In this document: positions 22,331 through 31,656 of the stretch, one piece after another | Layout of the letters: each line of letters opens with the position of its first letter | Numbering within the stretch: position 1 is the first letter of the stretch | Assembly: GCF_012910905.1 (NCBI RefSeq) | Contig: NZ_WTVN01000021.1 | Span: forward strand, 25,169 to 89,168 | Length of the DNA stretch: 64,000 nucleotides | Direction: 5' to 3' | Source: Aromatoleum toluvorans | GTDB taxonomy: Bacteria; Pseudomonadota; Gammaproteobacteria; Burkholderiales; Rhodocyclaceae | The notes under the pieces: model-generated | Told to the model about the DNA's origin: nothing | The model's database searches: none | What the model saw: only the letters and a program-made list of their open reading frames with translations | Made by a program: the position numbers and the translations under genes

Positions 22331-23728
22331 ATGCACACGGGCGACGACAAGCGGACGGGTTCTCCACCCACTGAGGGCGGACAGGACGGACGGCGGGAGC
22401 TGATTGCAGCGACCGACGCGAGCATCGGCATGTTCGTCGTGGAGCTCGATCGCCCGTGGATCGGCACGCCTTTCCTGCTTCAGGGCTTCCTGATCGAGGA
22501 CGACGAGACGCTCGACCGGTTGCGCGACTCCTGCCGCTTCCTCTACATCGACCGCAGCCGCTCGGTCGGCGAACACTATGCGGCGCCCGGCAGCACCAAC
22601 CCGGCCTCGACCGTCGGCCATTCGGTGCCGCGCCGGGCCGTGCTGGAGGCCGTCGCGCCTTCCGGAGCCGGCCAGCTGAGCTTTCTCGAGGCGCTCGCGC
22701 TCGTACGCAAGGGCAGCCTCGACGCGGCAGCGGCACGCCGGCTTGCGGGCGACGCCATCGCGGACCGGCCCGAAACCCGCTCCGTCGAGCGCGAGATCAT
22801 CCGCGTCTCCCCGGTGGTGGCGCAGACCGAAGCGGTCTTCGATCAGGTCATCGCCGACGTGCGCGAGAACCGCAACCCGGACATCGGCCAGGTGACGGGA
22901 TGCGTCGACGACATGCTCCAGAGCGTGAAGCGCAACCCGGATGCGCTGCTGTGGCTGATCCGGCTCAAGAAGTACGACCGCTACAGCTACCAGCACGCGC
23001 TGGATGTCACCGTGCACCTGATGGTGTTCGCGCACAGCCTGGGTTTTTCCGAGGACGGCGCGACCGTGATGGGGGTCGCCGGCATGATGCAGGACGTCGG
23101 CAAGATCCGCCTGCCCGAGCGCGTGCTGCAGAAGGCCGGGCGGCTGAGCCAGCTCGAGATGGAGATCGCGAAGTCGCACGTCGAGTTCTCGACGCGCATC
23201 GTCCTGCAGGACCCGAAGCCGATGCCGGGGCTCGTCGAGATCGTCAGCCGCCACCATGAACGCATCGACGGCACGGGCTATCCCGTCGGGCTGCGCAACG
23301 GCGCGATCGGCCTGCGCGCGGAGATGTCCGGACTGGTTGACACCTTCTGTGCGATGACCAGCAAGCGCGCCTACGAGGAACCGCTGAGCACGCAGCGCGC
23401 GCTGGAAGCGCTGGTGCGGATGCGCGACGTCAAGTTCTCGGCCAACGTCGTGGATGGGTTCATCCAGTGCATCGGCCTGTACCCGGCCGGCACGCTGGTC
23501 GAACTCAATACCGGCGAAGTCGCCGTCGTCATCGCGCAGAACCGCGTGCGGCGGATGCTGCCGCGCGTGCTGGTGCTGCTGTGCTCGGACAAGTCGCCGA
23601 ACCGCCACCCCCCCACCCTGGACCTGCTCTATTCGCCCCAGACCCCCGCCGGCGAACCGTACCGGATACTGCGCGCGCTCCCCGTGGGCGCCTACGGCAT
23701 CGATCCCTCGGAGTTCTACCTATCCTGA
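22331..23728 (+). CDS. DUF3391/HD-GYP domain protein with a variant HD motif
   Basis: A 465-residue cytosolic protein. The N-terminal DUF3391 part (about 20-150: ASIGMFVVELDRPWIGTPFL) precedes an HD-GYP domain (about 215-400). HD-GYP domains hydrolyse c-di-GMP using two or three metals. Conserved parts are YSYQHALDVTVH, RHHERIDGTGYPVGL and DTFCAMTSKRAYEE. The HD pair itself reads QD (GMMQDVGKIRLPE), i.e. a metal-binding His is replaced by Gln, so catalysis is doubtful. It follows the GGDEF-EAL gene by 6 bp with AGGA before the ATG. Confidence 0.9.
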   Translation: MHTGDDKRTGSPPTEGGQDGRRELIAATDASIGMFVVELDRPWIGTPFLLQGFLIEDDETLDRLRDSCRFLYIDRSRSVGEHYAAPGSTNPASTVGHSVPRRAVLEAVAPSGAGQLSFLEALALVRKGSLDAAAARRLAGDAIADRPETRSVEREIIRVSPVVAQTEAVFDQVIADVRENRNPDIGQVTGCVDDMLQSVKRNPDALLWLIRLKKYDRYSYQHALDVTVHLMVFAHSLGFSEDGATVMGVAGMMQDVGKIRLPERVLQKAGRLSQLEMEIAKSHVEFSTRIVLQDPKPMPGLVEIVSRHHERIDGTGYPVGLRNGAIGLRAEMSGLVDTFCAMTSKRAYEEPLSTQRALEALVRMRDVKFSANVVDGFIQCIGLYPAGTLVELNTGEVAVVIAQNRVRRMLPRVLVLLCSDKSPNRHPPTLDLLYSPQTPAGEPYRILRALPVGAYGIDPSEFYLS

Positions 23729-25476
23729 ACACGAGCCTGAACATTTCTCCGGGCTGCGCGGACGAGGTACTCGCGGCGGTCGGCTACTCCACGACCGACG
23801 CGGCGGCCTTGCGGGCGTTTGCGCTCGCCATTCCTGCGGAAACCTTCGACGCCGCCTTTGCCGACGGCGTGGAGCGAAACTTCACGCAGCCGATCGCGGC
23901 CAGCCAGACGGTGCTCTGCGCCCAGCTGCTGGAGCGGCCCCTGTGGGGCACGCCGGAGTGGCTCGAATCGCTCGCCACGACATGGCTGGACTGCCAGCAG
24001 CAGGGCGCCCCGCGCACGCTGCCGACCACCGCGTGCGCCTGTCTCATCGAAGCCGTGCATGCCGCGCTGCATGCCGCAGGCCCGGCGCCCGGACGCGCGG
24101 AATGCGACATCCTGGTGGCGACCGCGAAGCTCGCCCAGGCCGTGCAGGCCACGCTCGCGAGGGCCTCGCTCGACTGCCTGGACCTGCGCGTGGCAGCGGG
24201 GGAAGGGGTGGACCCGGTCACCGGCCTGCCGACACGCACGCGCTTCCTGCATGCGATCGAACGCCTGATGAGCCCCCCGCTGCAGCAGCCGCTCGGCCTG
24301 CTGCTCCTGCATGTCGCCTGGGGTCCGAGCGCGCCGGAGCAGCTCAGTGCCCAGCGCGACCGCCTGCGGCGGGCGCTCAGCGATGCGATGGGCCGCGTGC
24401 TGCGACCGGGCGATGTGCTGTACTCGATCGCCGACCAGGAATGGGCGCTGATCATGCCGGAACTGCGCAGCGTCGGCCAGGTACAGCTGGCCGCACGGCG
24501 CCTGATCGAGATCTGCGAGCGCTCGCCCGAGCACGGCGTGCCGCAGCTGCGCGGCTCGATCCACGCGGGCACGGCCTGCGCCCCCGACGATGGCGTCTCC
24601 GCCCACGACCTGGAGCACGCCGCCCGCGCCGCGCTGCATCGCGCGATCCGCGCCGACGTGCCGGTGGTGTGCTTCCACGCCGACATGATCGCGCGCATGG
24701 AACACGAGATCGACATCGAACGCGAAATCGCCCGCACGATCACACATCCGCCGTTCCAGCTCTGGCTGCAACCGCAGATCCGGCTCGGCAGCGGCCGCTG
24801 CGCGGGCGCCGAAGCCCTGTTGCGCTGGCAGCGCGACGACGGCGAATGGGTGCCTCCGCCGCAGATCATCGAGACCGCCAGCCGCCTCGGCCTGATGCCC
24901 GGCCTGTCGCGCTGGCTGCTCGGCCAGACGGCGCGCATGATCGGCGAACTCGGCGCCGAAGGCGTCGAAGTGCCGATATCGCTCAACCTCGTCGCGCAGG
25001 ATCTGCATGACGAGGATCTCCCCGAACTGGTTGCCCAGGCACTCTCGACCTGGAAGGTGCCGCCCTCGCGCCTGGTGCTGGAAGTCACGGAAAGCGCGCT
25101 GATCGGCGACCGCGACCGCGCTGGGCGGGTGATCCAGGGCTTGCGCGCGCTCGGCTGCGGCGTGTCGCTGGACGACTTCGGCACGGGCTTCTCGTCGTTC
25201 GCCTACATGCGCGACCTGCCCGTGAGCGAGCTGAAGATCGACCAGCTCTTCGTGCGCGACATGCTGCGTTCGGGCCGCGACCACGCCATCGTCACAACGG
25301 TGCAGGCGCTCGCCCACGGCTTCGGCATGCGCGTCGTCGCCGAAGGGGTCGAGGATCAGTCCACGGCCGACGAGCTCCAGCGCATCGGCTGCGATCTCGC
25401 GCAGGGCTTCCTGTATGCGCGGGCGATGCCGCAGCGCGACTTCGTGCCCTGGGTGAAGGCGCGCAACGCGGACTAG
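23725..25476 (+). CDS. EAL-domain protein with degenerate GGDEF; probable CTG start
   Basis: A protein of about 583 residues. A roughly 150-residue N-terminal region of no recognised family is followed by a GGDEF-like domain whose signature is replaced by ADQEW (about 237-241, no cyclase activity expected). An EAL domain follows with the key residues intact (AEALLRW near 361, EVTESAL, SLDDFGTGFSSF, VVAEGVED). It is therefore predicted to be a phosphodiesterase or c-di-GMP receptor. No in-frame ATG or GTG lies near the upstream stop. CTG at 23725 overlaps the HD-GYP stop (CTGA), with GGAG 12 nt upstream; TTG at 23809 is the alternative. It ends 7 bp from the convergent tamA stop. Confidence 0.8.
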   Translation: MNTSLNISPGCADEVLAAVGYSTTDAAALRAFALAIPAETFDAAFADGVERNFTQPIAASQTVLCAQLLERPLWGTPEWLESLATTWLDCQQQGAPRTLPTTACACLIEAVHAALHAAGPAPGRAECDILVATAKLAQAVQATLARASLDCLDLRVAAGEGVDPVTGLPTRTRFLHAIERLMSPPLQQPLGLLLLHVAWGPSAPEQLSAQRDRLRRALSDAMGRVLRPGDVLYSIADQEWALIMPELRSVGQVQLAARRLIEICERSPEHGVPQLRGSIHAGTACAPDDGVSAHDLEHAARAALHRAIRADVPVVCFHADMIARMEHEIDIEREIARTITHPPFQLWLQPQIRLGSGRCAGAEALLRWQRDDGEWVPPPQIIETASRLGLMPGLSRWLLGQTARMIGELGAEGVEVPISLNLVAQDLHDEDLPELVAQALSTWKVPPSRLVLEVTESALIGDRDRAGRVIQGLRALGCGVSLDDFGTGFSSFAYMRDLPVSELKIDQLFVRDMLRSGRDHAIVTTVQALAHGFGMRVVAEGVEDQSTADELQRIGCDLAQGFLYARAMPQRDFVPWVKARNAD

Positions 25477-25483
25477 CCGCCGC

Positions 25484-27253
25484 TCAGAACGCGACCGCGA
25501 TGCCGAAGTGCAGGCGCAGGCGCTGGTCGGCCTGTCCCCAGGCCACGTCCAGCGCGATCGGCCCGGCCGGACTCTTCCAGCGCGCGCCGACGCCGTAGCC
25601 CTGCTTGAGCTCGAAGGTGTCGCGATCGTCGGCCGCGTTGCCCATGTCGACGAAGGCCGCGGCTCCCCATTGCGGGCGGAACCAATGCACATATTCCGCG
25701 CTCGCGGTCGCGAGATAGCGCCCGCCCACGGTCGCATCGGCCTCCCGCACCCCCAGGCTCTGGTACGCGTAGCCGCGCACCGTCTGCGTGCCGCCGGTGC
25801 GGAAGAGGAAATCCTGCGGCACGCCGTCGCGGCTCTTCGCCAGCGTCGCCCCGCCCTCGGCGCGCAGGATCAGCACGTCGCGCGTCGCCATCGGCACATA
25901 GCGCACGTAACGCCCATACAGGCGCACGAAGTTCTGGTCCGACAGCAGCGCCCGCGCGCCGCCGCCGATCTCCAGCTGCAGCACGTCACCGCGCCGCGGA
26001 TCGAGTGCGTCATCGACCGCGCGCCGCGTCCACGACCAGTTCAGCGTCAGCGCCTTGCGCCGGGTCGTCTCGCCGCCGTCGGGCTTGCGCTCCTCCTGCT
26101 GCAGGCGCAGCGCCAGGCGTGTATCGATCGAGCCGCCGGTGACGCTGCGCTTGTTCGTGCGCGCGACGCCCACCGCCTGGGTCGAGAGCGTGAGCCCTTC
26201 GACCGTGCTGCGCTCGGCCGCGGCGCCGACACTGTCGCGATGGGTCCCGCCCGTCGGCGGCAGGAACACGTCGGCGAACACGGTCTGGCGCAGCTGCTCG
26301 ATGCGCAGGGCGCTGGCGAGCTCCCAGCCGCGGCCGAACAGATTCACGTCGCGCCAGCTGATCTCGCCGCGAAACCCGGTGTTGCTCGAATAGCCGGCGC
26401 CGAAACCGAGCTGGCGCGAACGCGCCTCGGTCACCTGCACGCGCACCGGCACCGCCGCGGCGAGCGCCGGGTCGCGCTCGACGTCGACGACCACGGAGGC
26501 CAGCTGCGGCACATTCTGCAGCGTGCTCTGCAAGGCCAGCAGCTCGTCCTGGTTGAAGGGGCGCCCCGGCTGCAGCGTGCTGAAGCGCTGCACCAGGTCG
26601 GGGGGCAGGTGCTTCAGCCCTGACACCTCGATCGGACCGAGGAAGAAGGGCGGACCGGAGTCAACGGTCACCGAGAGCCGCACGGTCGCCGATTCGGGGT
26701 CGACCTCGGCGCGGCTGTCGGCGATGCGCGCCGCCGCGTAATCGCGCGCCGCGACCTCGTCGAGGAGGCGCCGCTTGGCGTCGTCCCACGCCGACTGGCG
26801 AAACACCTGCCCGGCCACCAGCGCCCAGGCCTTCCTCAGCTCCGCGCGCCGCGCCGCGAGTGCCTCTCCCTCACCGCCGAGCGCGCCGTCGAACTGCACG
26901 TCGACGGCGGCGACCTTCGCCGGCGTGCCGGGCACGACGGTGAGCTTCCAGTCATCGGCATCCTCGCGATCGAGGCGCACCTCCGGCGAGAAATAGCCTT
27001 CGGTCGCCAGCAGGTCCGCCACCTCGCGGCGCGTGCGGCGCGCGAGTGCGAGGCGATCCGCACGCGCTTCGGGCAGGATCTGGTCGGAACGGTGGAGGAT
27101 GCGCAGATGACGTTCGAGCAGCGGGCGCACGCTGTCGGGGGCGTCCAGCGCCACGCGCAGCGGCTGCTGCGCCCCGGCCACGGGAGCCAGCAGCGCAAGG
27201 CACAGCGCGAGGAGCAGGCCCTCGCCGAAGGCTCGGGCGCGGTAGGCGGTCAT
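25484..27253 (-). CDS. tamA: TamA-like outer-membrane assembly protein (BamA/Omp85 family)
   Basis: A 589-residue exported protein. The signal peptide includes GEGLLLALCLALLAPVAGA; three POTRA-type repeats follow (to about 290: PPFFLGPIEVSGLKHLPPDL), then a 16-strand Omp85 barrel with GAGYSSNTGFRGEISW, FRTGGTQTVRGYAYQSLGV and a final LHFGIAVAF (C-terminal Phe as in outer-membrane proteins). TamA works with TamB in outer-membrane protein and lipid traffic. tamB, normally the next gene, is absent here; the convergent EAL gene follows. It lies 77 bp behind putA on the same strand. Confidence 0.9.
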   Translation of the reverse strand: MTAYRARAFGEGLLLALCLALLAPVAGAQQPLRVALDAPDSVRPLLERHLRILHRSDQILPEARADRLALARRTRREVADLLATEGYFSPEVRLDREDADDWKLTVVPGTPAKVAAVDVQFDGALGGEGEALAARRAELRKAWALVAGQVFRQSAWDDAKRRLLDEVAARDYAAARIADSRAEVDPESATVRLSVTVDSGPPFFLGPIEVSGLKHLPPDLVQRFSTLQPGRPFNQDELLALQSTLQNVPQLASVVVDVERDPALAAAVPVRVQVTEARSRQLGFGAGYSSNTGFRGEISWRDVNLFGRGWELASALRIEQLRQTVFADVFLPPTGGTHRDSVGAAAERSTVEGLTLSTQAVGVARTNKRSVTGGSIDTRLALRLQQEERKPDGGETTRRKALTLNWSWTRRAVDDALDPRRGDVLQLEIGGGARALLSDQNFVRLYGRYVRYVPMATRDVLILRAEGGATLAKSRDGVPQDFLFRTGGTQTVRGYAYQSLGVREADATVGGRYLATASAEYVHWFRPQWGAAAFVDMGNAADDRDTFELKQGYGVGARWKSPAGPIALDVAWGQADQRLRLHFGIAVAF

Positions 27254-27330
27254 GACCGGATTGTACCGGCCTGCGACCGCCTGCCGGGGGCAGACGGCGC
27301 CGGTGTTGCGCGCCGTTACCGTCCCTTGCC

Positions 27331-30300
27331 TCAGTTGCCCATGGCCATCAGGCTGGCATTGCCGCCCGCGGCCGCGGTGTTGATGCTCACGGTGCGCTCG
27401 GCCACGAGGCGGCCGAGGTCGTACTCGGGCTGCGGGCGCGCGAGCGGCAGGATGGGGCCGTCGCGGCGCGCGAGACGCACGCGCCACGCGTCGGCCTGCT
27501 CGTCGCTGCCGTCGAAGAGCAGCGCACCGAAGTCGCCGTCGAACCACTTCGCGTCGATGCTCACACGCTGCGCCACTTCTGCGGGAAGCGCCGCAACGAG
27601 CTTGCGGGCGAGCGCATCGTCGCCGAGCACCACGCGGTTGCCCGTCGCCAGCGCCGCCATCAGCTGATGGAAGTACCCCGCCATCGCGCCGGCGACCGCC
27701 GCGACGACGCCGCGCGGCTTGAAGCTCAGGCTGTTGTCCTCGCCGGTCGGCCCGGGCAGCGCGAGGCGCAGGTCGGCGAGGTGATGGCTGCGATAGGCTT
27801 CGGCGCGCACGCGCAGCGCCATCGTGTCGTCGCCCTCGACCAGCGCGCGGCCCGCTTCATCGACCCAGCCGGCGAAGCGTTCGAAGAGGTTCGGCACCGC
27901 GACCGCTGTCGCAAACTCCGCCCCCGGACTGCGGCGCAGCAGGCGGTGCAGGTACAGGGGGCCGCCCGCCTTCGGCCCGGTGCCGGAACGCCCCTCGCCG
28001 CCGAAGGGCTGCACGCCGACGACTGCGCCGATCATGTTGCGGTTCACGTAGATGTTGCCGACGTGGGCACGCGCGACGATGTCGTTGATCGTCTCGTCGA
28101 TGCGCGAGTGGATGCCCAGCGTGAGGCCGTAACCGCTCGCATTGATCTCGTCGACCACTCGCGGCAGATCACTCGCGGCAAAGCGCAGCACGTGCAGCAC
28201 CGGGCCGAACACTTCGCGCTGCAGCTGCGCGAGCGAATCGATCTCGATCATCGTCGGCGGGATGAAAGTGCCCTTCGCGCAGGCTTCCGGCACCGGCAGC
28301 TGGGTCAGCTTCGCGCCGCCGCTGCGCATCGCCTCGATGTGGCGCGCCAGCCCCGCCTGCGCCTCGGCATCGATCACCGGACCGATGTCCGCGCGCACGT
28401 CCGCGGTGTTGCCGACCTTCAGTTCGCGCGTCGCGCCTTCGATCATCTCGACCACGCGATCGGCGATATCCTCCTGCAGGCACAGCACGCGCAGCGCGGA
28501 GCAGCGCTGGCCGGCCGAATCGAAGCTCGACGCGAGCACGTCGCCGACGACCTGCTCGGGCAGCGCCGTCGAATCGACGATCATCGCGTTCTGGCCGCCG
28601 GTCTCGGCGATCAGCGGTACGTCGCCGCCGCGCTCCGCGAGCGTGCGGTTGATGATCATCGCGACCTCGGTCGAACCGGTGAACATCACGCCGCGCACGC
28701 GCGCATCGCGCACCAGCGCCGCACCGACGATCTCGCCGCGGCCCGGCAGCAGCTGCACCGCCGCTTCCGGCACGCCCGCCTCGCGGAACAGGCGCACCGC
28801 CCACGCGGCGATCAGAGGCGTCTGCTCGGCCGGCTTCGCCAGCACCGGGTTGCCCGCGACGAGCGCCGCAGCCACCTGGCCGGTGAAGATCGCGAGCGGG
28901 AAGTTCCACGGGCTGATGCACAGCACCGGCCCCAGCGGCTGATGCAGCCCGTTGTCCAGTTCGCGCGCCTGCTGCGCGTAGTAGCGGCAGAAATCCACGG
29001 CTTCGCGCAACTCGGCGATCGCGTTCGACCACGACTTGCCCGCCTCGCGCACGGCCAGCGCGATCAGCGCGGGGCCGTCGCGCTCGAGGAGGTCGGCCGT
29101 GCGCTCCAGGCACTCGGCGCGCTGCACGGGCGAACGCACCGCCCAGTCGTGCGCCCCCGCCTCGGCGGCACGCAATGCGGCCTCGACTTCCGCCAGATCG
29201 GCTTCGATGACTTCACCGACGATGTCCTCGAGATCGGCCGGATTGCGCACCGGCTGTGGCGACCCGGCGACGACGACGCCGGCCACGAGCGGTCCGGCCG
29301 CATGGCGCAGCTTGCGGCTTGCCGCCAGCGCCGCGGCGATGGCCGAGCGTACCGGCTCGCTCGACAGGTCGAAGCCCTGCGAATTGCGCCGCCCCTGGCC
29401 GTACAGGTCCTTCGGCAGCGCGATGCGCGGATGCGGCGAGCCGGCGAGTGGCTCGGCCAGCGCCACCGGATCGCGCACAAGTTCCTCGACCGGCACGTTC
29501 TCATCCACGATCAGGTTCACGAAGCTGGTGTTCGCGCCGTTCTCCAGCAGGCGGCGCACGAGGTACGCGAGCAGGGTCTCGTGGCTGCCCACCGGCGCGT
29601 AGATGCGCACCAGGCGGCTCAGCGCCGGGTCGGCGACGATCTGGTCGTACAGCGGCTCGCCCATGCCGTGCAGGCACTGGAACTCGTAGTCACCCTTGCG
29701 ATAATCGCCCTCGGCCATGTGCATGATCGAGGCCATCGAGTGCGCGTTGTGCGTCGCGAACTGCGGATAGATCACGTCGCGCGCGGCCAGAAGCTTCTTC
29801 GCGCAGGCGAGGTAGGACACGTCCGTGTACACCTTGCGCGTATAGACCGGATAGCCCTCCAGCCCGTCGATCTGCGCACGCTTGATCTCGGCGTCCCAGT
29901 ACGCGCCCTTCACCAGGCGCACCATCAGGCGGCGCTCCTTGCGGCGGGCGAGATCGGCGATCCAGTCGATCACAAAAGGTGCGCGCTTCTGGTAGGCCTG
30001 CACGACGAAACCGATGCCGTCCCAGCCCGCGAGATCGGGGTCCTCGACCAGCGCCTCGAGGAGATCCAGCGAGATATCCAGCCGGTCGGCCTCCTCGGCG
30101 TCGATGTTGAGGCCGATGTCGTAGCCGCGCGCGAGTTCGCACAGCTGCCTGAGCCGGGGCAGCAGCTCACCCATCACGCGCTCGCGCTGCGCCCAGTGGT
30201 AGCGCGGATGCAGCGCCGAGAGCTTCACCGAGATGCCGTTGCCGTCGACCACGCCACGCTTCGCCGAGCCGTTGCCGATCGCATGGATCGCGTGCTCGTA

Positions 30301-30990
30301 ATCCTGGTAGTAGCGCTCGGCGTCCGCCGCGGTCATCGCGGCTTCGCCCAGCATGTCGAAGGAATAGCGGTAGCCGCGTCCTTCGCGCTCGCGGCCGCGC
30401 TCCAGCGCCTCCTCGATCGTCCGCCCGGTCACGAACTGCTCGCCCAGCAGGCGCATCGCCAGATCCATGCCCTTGCGGATCAGCGGCTCGCCGCCGCGCG
30501 TCAGCAGCTTCGACAACGCGCTCGCCAGCCCTTCCTCGCTGCGCGTCGCGACCAGCCGCCCGGTGATCAGCAGCCCCCAGGTCGCCGCATTCACGAACAG
30601 CGACGGGCTTTGGCCGAGGTGCGCGCGCCAGTCGCCGCGCGCGAGCTTGTCACGGATCAGGCGATCCGCCGTCGCCTTGTCCGGCACGCGCAGCAGCGCC
30701 TCGGCGAGGCACATCAGCGCGACGCCCTCCTGGCTCGACAGCGAAAACTCCTTCATCAGTGCATCGACGCCACTCGAACGGGCGCGCTTGGAGCGCAGGC
30801 CGACGACGAGCTGGCGCGCGAGATCGTGGATGCGCCGCTGCAACGTCGCGTCGACGCGCGCGGCGTCGACGAGCGGCGGAACGCATTCGGGCTCGGGGCT
30901 GCGATAGGCGTCGAAGATGCGCTGACGCAGCGCCGGGCGCGGTTCGACAGGCAGTGCGGCAAGAACGGTGGGATTATTCTGGGTGCTCAT
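27331..30990 (-). CDS. putA: Bifunctional proline dehydrogenase / glutamate-semialdehyde dehydrogenase PutA
   Basis: A 1219-residue enzyme oxidising proline to glutamate, passing electrons through FAD to the quinone pool and then to NAD+. The proline dehydrogenase barrel shows VKLSALHPRY, RLVKGAYWDAEIKRAQ (about 358), QFATHNAHS and GANTSFVN. The aldehyde dehydrogenase half shows ISPWNFPLAIF, AETGGQNAMIVD and the catalytic Cys in FDSAGQRCSALR (about 827). A C-terminal ALDH-like tail follows. The N-terminus lacks the ribbon-helix-helix of E. coli PutA, so it is not self-regulating; the divergent Lrp-type gene is the likely regulator. Confidence 0.97.
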   Translation of the reverse strand: MSTQNNPTVLAALPVEPRPALRQRIFDAYRSPEPECVPPLVDAARVDATLQRRIHDLARQLVVGLRSKRARSSGVDALMKEFSLSSQEGVALMCLAEALLRVPDKATADRLIRDKLARGDWRAHLGQSPSLFVNAATWGLLITGRLVATRSEEGLASALSKLLTRGGEPLIRKGMDLAMRLLGEQFVTGRTIEEALERGREREGRGYRYSFDMLGEAAMTAADAERYYQDYEHAIHAIGNGSAKRGVVDGNGISVKLSALHPRYHWAQRERVMGELLPRLRQLCELARGYDIGLNIDAEEADRLDISLDLLEALVEDPDLAGWDGIGFVVQAYQKRAPFVIDWIADLARRKERRLMVRLVKGAYWDAEIKRAQIDGLEGYPVYTRKVYTDVSYLACAKKLLAARDVIYPQFATHNAHSMASIMHMAEGDYRKGDYEFQCLHGMGEPLYDQIVADPALSRLVRIYAPVGSHETLLAYLVRRLLENGANTSFVNLIVDENVPVEELVRDPVALAEPLAGSPHPRIALPKDLYGQGRRNSQGFDLSSEPVRSAIAAALAASRKLRHAAGPLVAGVVVAGSPQPVRNPADLEDIVGEVIEADLAEVEAALRAAEAGAHDWAVRSPVQRAECLERTADLLERDGPALIALAVREAGKSWSNAIAELREAVDFCRYYAQQARELDNGLHQPLGPVLCISPWNFPLAIFTGQVAAALVAGNPVLAKPAEQTPLIAAWAVRLFREAGVPEAAVQLLPGRGEIVGAALVRDARVRGVMFTGSTEVAMIINRTLAERGGDVPLIAETGGQNAMIVDSTALPEQVVGDVLASSFDSAGQRCSALRVLCLQEDIADRVVEMIEGATRELKVGNTADVRADIGPVIDAEAQAGLARHIEAMRSGGAKLTQLPVPEACAKGTFIPPTMIEIDSLAQLQREVFGPVLHVLRFAASDLPRVVDEINASGYGLTLGIHSRIDETINDIVARAHVGNIYVNRNMIGAVVGVQPFGGEGRSGTGPKAGGPLYLHRLLRRSPGAEFATAVAVPNLFERFAGWVDEAGRALVEGDDTMALRVRAEAYRSHHLADLRLALPGPTGEDNSLSFKPRGVVAAVAGAMAGYFHQLMAALATGNRVVLGDDALARKLVAALPAEVAQRVSIDAKWFDGDFGALLFDGSDEQADAWRVRLARRDGPILPLARPQPEYDLGRLVAERTVSINTAAAGGNASLMAMGN

Positions 30991-31092
30991 GGACGCAAGA
31001 CTCCGCTAAGGATTGCCGGCGGATCTCCCGCCGCCGGCCCGGACAGGCGACCTCGCCCGTCGAAGACCCGATTCTTCACCCGACATCGTAGT

Positions 31093-31127
31093 TTATGGCT
31101 CCGAAATTCGCCTCCAATAAGCCATAA
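31093..31127. promoter_or_regulatory. Inverted repeat TTATGGCT-N19-AGCCATAA between putA and its regulator
   Basis: Perfect 8-bp arms (31093-31100 and 31120-31127) flank a 19-bp AT-leaning spacer. It is placed 103 bp from the putA start and 50 bp from the regulator start, where a shared Lrp-type operator would be expected. The surrounding 186-bp intergenic region is AT-richer than the genes and must hold both divergent promoters. Confidence 0.45.
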
Positions 31128-31176
31128 TTCCTGTCACAACTATCATTTTCAGACGATTCGACGACACGCGAACGGA

Positions 31177-31656
31177 ATGGACCGCATAGATCTCAAGATT
31201 CTCGCCGAACTCCAGAAGGACGCCCGTCTGTCATTCGTCGAACTCGCACGCCGCGTCGGCCTGAGCAAGACGCCGTGCGCCGAGCGCGTGCGCAAGCTGG
31301 AGGAAAGCGGTGTCATCCGCGGCTACCACGCGGACCTCGACCCCGTCGCGATGGACCGCTCGCACGTCGTGATCGTGCAGGTGCTCCTGAGCGGCACGAC
31401 CGCGCACGAGCTGAAGCTCTTCAACGAGGCAGTGCAGCGCATCCCCGAGATCCAGACCTGCCAGATGATCGCGGGCGACTTCGACTACCTGTTGACGGTG
31501 CGCACGCGGGACATCCAGACCTACCGCAGCGTGCTCGGCGAGAAGATCTCCGAGTTGCCGTGCGTCAAGCAGACGCACACCTATGTGGTGATGGAAGTGG
31601 TGAAGGACGAGAAAACGATCGAGGTCCGGACCGGCGAGGGGCGACGGTCGGGGTGA
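31177..31656 (+). CDS. Lrp/AsnC-family transcriptional regulator (probable putA regulator)
   Basis: A 159-residue regulator. The N-terminal helix-turn-helix reads MDRIDLKILAELQKDARLSF and VGLSKTPCAERVRKLEESGVI; the C-terminal RAM ligand-binding domain includes QMIAGDFDYLLTVRTRD and THTYVVMEVVKDE. Lrp-type PutR proteins activate putA in response to proline. The divergent position with a 186-bp shared promoter region supports this role. The ATG at 31177 fits the family N-terminus; its ribosome binding site is weak. Confidence 0.9.
   Translation: MDRIDLKILAELQKDARLSFVELARRVGLSKTPCAERVRKLEESGVIRGYHADLDPVAMDRSHVVIVQVLLSGTTAHELKLFNEAVQRIPEIQTCQMIAGDFDYLLTVRTRDIQTYRSVLGEKISELPCVKQTHTYVVMEVVKDEKTIEVRTGEGRRSG

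Noticed and set aside
27667..31176. Upstream part of the open frame that ends with the Lrp-type regulator
   Set aside because: Only the final 159 codons are the regulator; the rest is antisense to putA.
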